From JAAZMA01 sp964564325 (lineage in GTDB: Bacteria > Bacillota > Clostridia > Tissierellales > Tepidimicrobiaceae), in NCBI GenBank assembly GCA_964564325.1, contig CAZMBD010000047.1:1-18357 (forward strand): 18,357 nt of DNA, given 5' to 3'. The stretch's first letter is position 1. Each line of letters begins with the position of its first letter. The translations under genes and the position numbers were made by a program. Under the pieces are notes generated by a model. The model did no database searches. It was not told the origin of the DNA and saw only the letters and a program-made list of their open reading frames with translations. This document shows positions 14,693 to 18,357 of the stretch, one piece after another.

Positions 14693-14762
14693 TTATCAAC
14701 ATTTCCCCAACTTATCCACAATATTTTCACTTAAAACAATAGAAAAGCATTAATTATCCACA
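14693..14762 (+). promoter_or_regulatory. Cluster of three DnaA-box-like 9-mers
   Basis: TTATCCACA occurs exactly at 14712-14720 and 14754-14762, and TTATCAACA (one mismatch) at 14693-14701. All three are on the plus strand in a non-coding, AT-rich gap between the htrA and exonuclease genes. TTATCCACA is the consensus DnaA box. No dnaA, dnaN or other origin gene is present, so this may be a DnaA-titrating or regulatory cluster, or a regulatory site for the next gene. Confidence 0.6.
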
Positions 14763-14800
14763 AATGTGTGCCATTAAATGTATATTAATAGTCTAAAAAC

Positions 14801-14809
14801 TGTTATAAT
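14801..14809 (+). promoter_or_regulatory. Extended -10 promoter of the exodeoxyribonuclease III gene
   Basis: TGTTATAAT is a perfect TATAAT (14804-14809) with the TGn extension. No good -35 is seen at the usual distance (TATATT at 14781-14786). The transcript would start near 14816, about 50 nt before the gene, downstream of the DnaA-box cluster. Confidence 0.55.
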
Positions 14810-14867
14810 GATTTTAAAAATACTAAATAGGGTATATGTAAATATAGCATATATATGGAGGGATTAA

Positions 14868-15620
14868 ATGAAATTAGTTTCTTGGAATGTAAATGGAATT
14901 AGAGCTTGTGTGAAAAAGGGCTTTTTAGATTATTTTAATGAGGTAGATGCAGATATGTTTTGTCTTCAAGAGACAAAATTACAGGAAGGGCAAATAGATT
15001 TAGATTTAAAAGGCTATCATCAATATTGGAATTATGCAGAGAAAAAAGGCTATTCTGGTACAGCAATATTTACTAAGGACAAGCCACTATCTGTTAAATA
15101 TGGATTAGGAATTGAAGAGCACGATAAGGAAGGAAGAGTTATTACCTTAGAATATGAGGATTTTCATCTAGTAAATGTATATACTCCGAATTCTCAAAGA
15201 GAATTAGCGAGACTCGATTATAGAATGAAATGGGAAGATGATTTTAGAAATTATTTAATAGAGCTAGACTCTGTTAAACCAGTAATTCTTTGTGGAGATT
15301 TAAATGTAGCTCATAAAGAAATAGATTTGAAAAATCCATCTAATAATAGAAGAAATGCAGGATTTACAGATGAAGAACGGGAAAAGATGACTAAGTTATT
15401 GGAATCAGGATTTGTAGATAGTTTTAGGCACTTTTATCCAGATAAAGAAGATGCCTATACTTGGTGGTCTTATATTACCAGAGCCAGAGAAAGAAATGCT
15501 GGCTGGAGAATAGATTATTTTGTAGTATCAGAAAAGCTTGAGGATAGAATGATAGATGCAAAAATTCATTCAGAAATAATGGGCAGTGACCATTGCCCAG
15601 TAGTTTTAGAGATTGAATAA
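14868..15620 (+). CDS. exoA: Exodeoxyribonuclease III / AP endonuclease
   Basis: A 250-residue enzyme of the ExoIII/APE1 (EEP) fold, full length for the family. Visible motifs are LVSWNVNGIRAC (catalytic Asn), FCLQETKLQ (metal-binding Glu), YSGTAIFTK, VNVYTPNSQ, CGDLNVAHKEIDL (Asp/Asn pair), NAGFTDEER, YTWWSY...GWRIDYFVVS and GSDHCPVVLEI (catalytic Asp-His). It cleaves at abasic sites and removes 3' blocks in base excision repair. TGGAGGG (14856-14862) precedes ATG 14868. The gene ends shortly before two REP-like palindromes. Confidence 0.95.
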   Translation: MKLVSWNVNGIRACVKKGFLDYFNEVDADMFCLQETKLQEGQIDLDLKGYHQYWNYAEKKGYSGTAIFTKDKPLSVKYGLGIEEHDKEGRVITLEYEDFHLVNVYTPNSQRELARLDYRMKWEDDFRNYLIELDSVKPVILCGDLNVAHKEIDLKNPSNNRRNAGFTDEEREKMTKLLESGFVDSFRHFYPDKEDAYTWWSYITRARERNAGWRIDYFVVSEKLEDRMIDAKIHSEIMGSDHCPVVLEIE

Positions 15621-15621
15621 A

Positions 15622-15683
15622 TCAAACGAAAGGGACAGTCCCTAACGTTTGAATCAAATGAAAGGGACAGTCCCCAACGTTTG
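15622..15683. repeat. Two tandem REP-like palindromes with GGGACAGTCCC core
   Basis: Copy 1 (15622-15652) is an imperfect palindrome: TCAAACG and CGTTTGA surround GGGACAGTCCC. Copy 2 (15655-15683) is nearly identical, with CAAATG replacing CAAACG and CCAA replacing CTAA. The two lie head to tail two bases apart. Such GGGAC palindromes are dispersed extragenic repeats in many Firmicutes. Confidence 0.8.
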
Positions 15684-15691
15684 TATGAAAG

Positions 15692-15738
15692 TAAAAAGGG
15701 CTAATGGGGGAATATTTCCCAATTAGCTCTTTTATTTA
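15692..15738. terminator. Terminator hairpin, left copy before the assembly gap
   Basis: AAAAGGGCTAAT pairs with ATTAGCTCTTTT over 12 bp (one G-T), and the inside adds GGGAA with TTCCC. A T-rich tail follows. It would terminate the exonuclease transcript. The same sequence reappears beyond the N gap at 15847-15893. Confidence 0.75.
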
Positions 15739-15838
15739 NNNNNNNNNNNNNNNNNNNNNNNNNNNNNNNNNNNNNNNNNNNNNNNNNNNNNNNNNNNNNN
15801 NNNNNNNNNNNNNNNNNNNNNNNNNNNNNNNNNNNNNN
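15739..15838. other. Scaffold gap of 100 N
   Basis: Exactly 100 undetermined bases. The 55 nt before it (15684-15738) are identical to the 55 nt after it (15839-15893), so the two contigs probably overlap and the true gap may be zero or negative. Confidence 0.97.
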
Positions 15839-15893
15839 TATGAAAGTAAAAAGGGCTAATGGGGGAATATTTCCCAATTAGCTCTTTTATTTA
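15839..15893. terminator. Terminator hairpin, right copy (duplicate of 15684-15738)
   Basis: Identical to the 55 nt left of the gap. It includes the stop codon (15887-15889) of the minus-strand nucleoid-associated protein gene, so it is the native terminator of that gene as well as of the exonuclease gene. It works in both directions. Confidence 0.75.
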
Positions 15894-16897
15894 CCCTGTA
15901 TATCTCTAATATTTTTAAGCAAAATGGATATAGTCCCATCTGGATTATTTAGAAATTCTATTTTATTTCCATTGGTTAAATAAGATGTGGGTACTTTTAT
16001 TTCTATTCCATCATCTGTTATTAATTTTTGAGTTCTAGGGAGTTTTTTATCTAGTTTTTCGCTTACCTCTATGATTTTTTCTGTTAATCCCTTTTTTTCT
16101 ATTTCTTCTTCATATATATTTTGAAGTTCAAAATTATTTTTAAATGCTTTAGATTTCACATGTTCTATATCTATAGAACCACTATCTTCTACACTTTCTA
16201 CTAAGGCATTTTTTACTTCTGCCATCTTTTTTATATCATTTTCATAATAATCTTTTACTATTTTCTTGGATACTTTGTTTACAATATCTATTTTTTCTTT
16301 ATCTGATAATACGCTATTAGATTTTAATAGATATTTAGATATATAGAATTCCTTTTCTCCGTTTATTTCATATTTTTGTTCTTTTAACAATATGGAGTAA
16401 TCGGTCAAATTAATGATAATACACTCATCTATTTTTTGATTTTCGTTAGGTAAAGTTGTTTGTTGCTTTATGACAGTATTGATTATTATATTTTCAGCTT
16501 CACTTACACGATGGACATAAGAAGGTTTATAATTTAATATGAAAAATCCTAAGTATTTTTCCCCATCTCTATTAAATAAGGAACAGATTAAATCGCAAGG
16601 AGGTATTGTAGCATTTTCAACCATTATATTATACATTAACTGGGCAAATTCCTTTGTTTTTTCTACAAAGTTAGAACTATCTTCTGAAATAGCTATACAT
16701 AAGTTTTTTACTGTATTTTCTCCACTATCAAAGGAAGCTTTTTTAATACTAATATCATTTAAAATTTTTTCTATATGATTTGCTATAAATTCCATTATAT
16801 CTCTACTATATGGGTGTTCTTTCTCTGATAATACAGGCATACCTATAGAATTATCTAAAATATGAAGTATCATTTTTTCAATATTTATTTCATTCAT
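15887..16897 (-). CDS. Nucleoid-associated protein, NdpA/YejK family
   Basis: A 336-residue soluble protein. The N-terminus, IEKMILHILDNSIGMPVLSEKEH, and the C-terminus, DDGIEIKVPTSYLTNGNKIEFLNNPDGTISILLKNI, are the typical ends of the NdpA (PF04245) family as found in clostridia. The middle has SEAENIIINTVIKQQTTLP and charged helices. NdpA proteins bind the bacterial nucleoid; their exact role is not known. ATG 16897 is chosen because AAAGGAGAG (16905-16913 on the minus strand) lies 7 nt upstream, while the ATG at 16924 has no ribosome binding site. The 3' end lies in the sequence duplicated across the assembly gap. Confidence 0.82.
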   Translation of the reverse strand: MNEINIEKMILHILDNSIGMPVLSEKEHPYSRDIMEFIANHIEKILNDISIKKASFDSGENTVKNLCIAISEDSSNFVEKTKEFAQLMYNIMVENATIPPCDLICSLFNRDGEKYLGFFILNYKPSYVHRVSEAENIIINTVIKQQTTLPNENQKIDECIIINLTDYSILLKEQKYEINGEKEFYISKYLLKSNSVLSDKEKIDIVNKVSKKIVKDYYENDIKKMAEVKNALVESVEDSGSIDIEHVKSKAFKNNFELQNIYEEEIEKKGLTEKIIEVSEKLDKKLPRTQKLITDDGIEIKVPTSYLTNGNKIEFLNNPDGTISILLKNIRDIQGK

Positions 16898-16930
16898 TGA
16901 GAATCTCTCCTTTTGTAAATTCATATATTA

Positions 16931-16960
16931 ATTATAGTCTTTATGGTGTGAAAATGTAAG
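16931..16960 (-). promoter_or_regulatory. Putative promoter for the NdpA-type gene
   Basis: On the minus strand CTTACA (16955-16960) and a perfect TATAAT (16931-16936) are 18 nt apart, placed about 35-60 nt before ATG 16897. Confidence 0.45.
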
Positions 16961-16991
16961 TGAAAGATTTTATGGAGGACATGGCTTATAT

Positions 16992-17060
16992 ATGATATTA
17001 TTTGATTGTACAGATGAATATGAAAGAAATATACTTGAATTGGTAAGACAATTGCCGTAA
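16992..17060 (+). pseudogene. Tiny ORF, possible gene remnant
   Basis: ATG 16992 opens 22 codons (MILFDCTDEYERNILELVRQ then LP) to TAA 17058. A GGAGG lies about 14 nt upstream, too far for good initiation. The amphipathic sequence looks protein-like but matches nothing I recognise. It is otherwise the only content of the gap between the NdpA-type gene and the SGNH hydrolase gene. Confidence 0.2.
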
Positions 17061-17172
17061 ATTTGAAAGGCATTAAGATAGTATAAAAGAGTATAGCGAT
17101 TTTTCAAATAAAGAAATTACATAGCGGATATATTGGTATAGAAATAATTATAAAATATATGGAGGGAAACAA

Positions 17173-17790
17173 GTGGGAAAGCATAAAGTATTCGTTATAG
17201 GTGATAGCGTATCAATACATTATGGACCATATTTAAAAAATATGATAAAAGATAAATTTGATTATGATAGAAAAAGAGGTATTGAACAGGCATTATTAGA
17301 TTTAGATAAACCTATTGGAGCTAATGCAGGGGATAGTAAAATGATTGTAGAGTATTTAATTGAGGAAAATAAAAAGAACACTGTATATGATATTCTACTT
17401 ATTAATTGTGGATTACATGATGTACGTATAGATAGATATTCAAATAAAATTCAGATTGAATTGGAACAATACAAAAAGAATTTAATTAGAATAATTGATA
17501 TTGCTAAGACTATGGCTAATAAGATTATATGGATAGGATTAACACCCATTATTGATGAACTACATAATTCTAGAAAGAATGGTTTTTTGAGATATAGTCA
17601 AGATGTAATTTCTTATGATATTGCTGCAAAAGAAATAATGGATGAATATAACATACCATGTGTAGATATGTATAATTTCACTAAAAATTTAGGTTCTGAT
17701 ATTTATTTAGATCATGTTCATTTTAAGCAAGAGATTAGAAAATTGCAAGCAGCATTTATTGCTGGATACTTAAATTGTTTTGTGAGGTGA
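17173..17790 (+). CDS. SGNH/GDSL-family hydrolase
   Basis: A 205-residue protein starting at GTG 17173 behind TGGAGGG. It shows the four SGNH blocks: FVIGDSVS with Ser12, GANAGDS with Gly53, LINCGLHD with Asn78, and YLDHVHF with Asp180 and His183. The catalytic set is complete. There is no signal peptide, so the enzyme is probably cytosolic. The family includes esterases, lipases and acetyl-hydrolases acting on sugars or lipids; the substrate cannot be told. It is followed after 91 nt by an ABC ATPase gene with its own promoter. Confidence 0.82.
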   Translation: MGKHKVFVIGDSVSIHYGPYLKNMIKDKFDYDRKRGIEQALLDLDKPIGANAGDSKMIVEYLIEENKKNTVYDILLINCGLHDVRIDRYSNKIQIELEQYKKNLIRIIDIAKTMANKIIWIGLTPIIDELHNSRKNGFLRYSQDVISYDIAAKEIMDEYNIPCVDMYNFTKNLGSDIYLDHVHFKQEIRKLQAAFIAGYLNCFVR

Positions 17791-17840
17791 GGATTTGGAA
17801 ACCATTTCTTGCTAGTACCTATAAAAAATTACATATATTA

Positions 17841-17849
17841 TGATATAAT
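17841..17849 (+). promoter_or_regulatory. Extended -10 promoter of the downstream ABC ATPase gene
   Basis: TGATATAAT is a perfect TATAAT (17844-17849) with the TGn extension and no recognisable -35. It lies 32 nt before ATG 17882. Confidence 0.55.
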
Positions 17850-17881
17850 AAATTCATAATATATACAAAGGGAGTGAATAT

Positions 17882-18357
17882 ATGGAATTATATAATGAAC
17901 CAATAATAACCATAAGAGGGTTGGAAAAAAGCTTTGGTACAAAGAAGGTGTTGAAAGGGATAGACTTAGATGTACAAAAAGGTCAAATTATAGGATACAT
18001 AGGTCCAAATGGAGCAGGGAAAAGTACTACAGTCAAGATAATGCTAGGACTCATTGAACAATATACGGGAGAAATAAAAATTTTTGGTGAGAATATATCT
18101 AATGGAAGTGTTGAATACAAAAAAAGAATAGGCTATGTGCCTGAGACAGCAGATATATATGATAATTTAACAGGAAGAGAATATTTAACATTTATAGGGG
18201 AACTTTATGGACTTGATTATGATGTAGCTGATGAGAAAGCAAAGAAATTAATGGCATTATTCAATCTAGAAAAAGTATATGACTCAAGAATTTCTTCTTA
18301 CTCCAAAGGTATGCGACAAAAGGTGCTTATAATTTCAAGTTTATTAAATGATCCAGA
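17882..18357 (+). CDS. ABC-2 type transporter ATP-binding protein (partial, cut by window end)
   Basis: An open frame from ATG 17882, with AAGGGAGTG upstream, runs past the window end; 158 complete codons are visible. Walker A is GPNGAGKST (41-49), the Q-loop region reads GYVPETADIYDNLTGREYL, and the signature is YSKGMRQK, as in NatA-type and drug-exporter ATPases. The fragment stops just before Walker B (LLNDP). A permease gene is likely to follow outside the window. It is not related in sequence detail to the ATPase at 4600. Confidence 0.92.
   Translation, partial: MELYNEPIITIRGLEKSFGTKKVLKGIDLDVQKGQIIGYIGPNGAGKSTTVKIMLGLIEQYTGEIKIFGENISNGSVEYKKRIGYVPETADIYDNLTGREYLTFIGELYGLDYDVADEKAKKLMALFNLEKVYDSRISSYSKGMRQKVLIISSLLNDP

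Noticed and set aside
16539..16778. Plus-strand ORF of 79 codons
   Set aside because: Antisense to the NdpA-type gene and without start signals.
1..18357. CRISPR arrays, tRNA or rRNA genes
   Set aside because: No regularly spaced repeats and no recognisable tRNA or rRNA sequence were seen on either strand.

Overview
The window is AT-rich (roughly 30-35% GC by eye) with strong AGGAGG-type ribosome binding sites, frequent gene overlaps, extended -10 promoters and a CssRS/HtrA locus. This points to a low-GC Firmicute, most likely a spore-former of Clostridia or Tissierellia type. I cannot name a species. A 100-N scaffold gap lies at 15739-15838.

Region 1 (1-9030) is an accessory island. Bases 1-54 are the outer end of an IS66-family element that runs out of the window to the left. 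At the other side, about 8122-9030, lies a decayed IS66 element whose last 54 bases align without gaps to 1-54. Between them is a tightly packed plus-strand operon (502-7938), preceded by one or two overlapping very small ORFs with a near-perfect Shine-Dalgarno (257-379). The operon encodes: an unknown protein that may be the detached central helical domain of a PEP-synthase-like enzyme; a two-domain protein with a PEP-synthase-type ATP-grasp domain and a swivelling phosphohistidine domain; a short, very divergent RtcB-like protein that keeps the metal ligands and the guanylylated histidine; an M16 zinc peptidase with an intact HxxEH; a three-gene ABC-2 exporter (one ATPase, two permeases); and an APH-type small-molecule kinase. 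An exporter, a processing peptidase, a kinase and unusual phosphoryl/nucleotidyl-transfer enzymes behind a tiny ORF look like the biosynthesis, export and self-protection genes of a modified peptide or other small product. I do not recognise this combination. It is the best candidate here for an undescribed system. A 47-nt palindrome ends the operon.

Region 2 (9031-11160) holds a gene fragment next to the IS relic, a ferritin-like di-iron protein gene whose Shine-Dalgarno lies inside a long hairpin, a bidirectional terminator and a convergent MFS transporter.

Region 3 (11229-14689) is a secretion-stress module: cssS and cssR on the minus strand, divergent from an htrA-type membrane-anchored serine protease.

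Region 4 (14690-18357) holds a cluster of three DnaA-box-like 9-mers, an exodeoxyribonuclease III gene, two tandem GGGACAGTCCC palindromes, the assembly gap flanked by an exact 55-nt duplicate, an NdpA-type nucleoid-associated protein, an SGNH/GDSL hydrolase and the start of another ABC transporter ATPase cut by the window end. These regions look like ordinary chromosomal genes.
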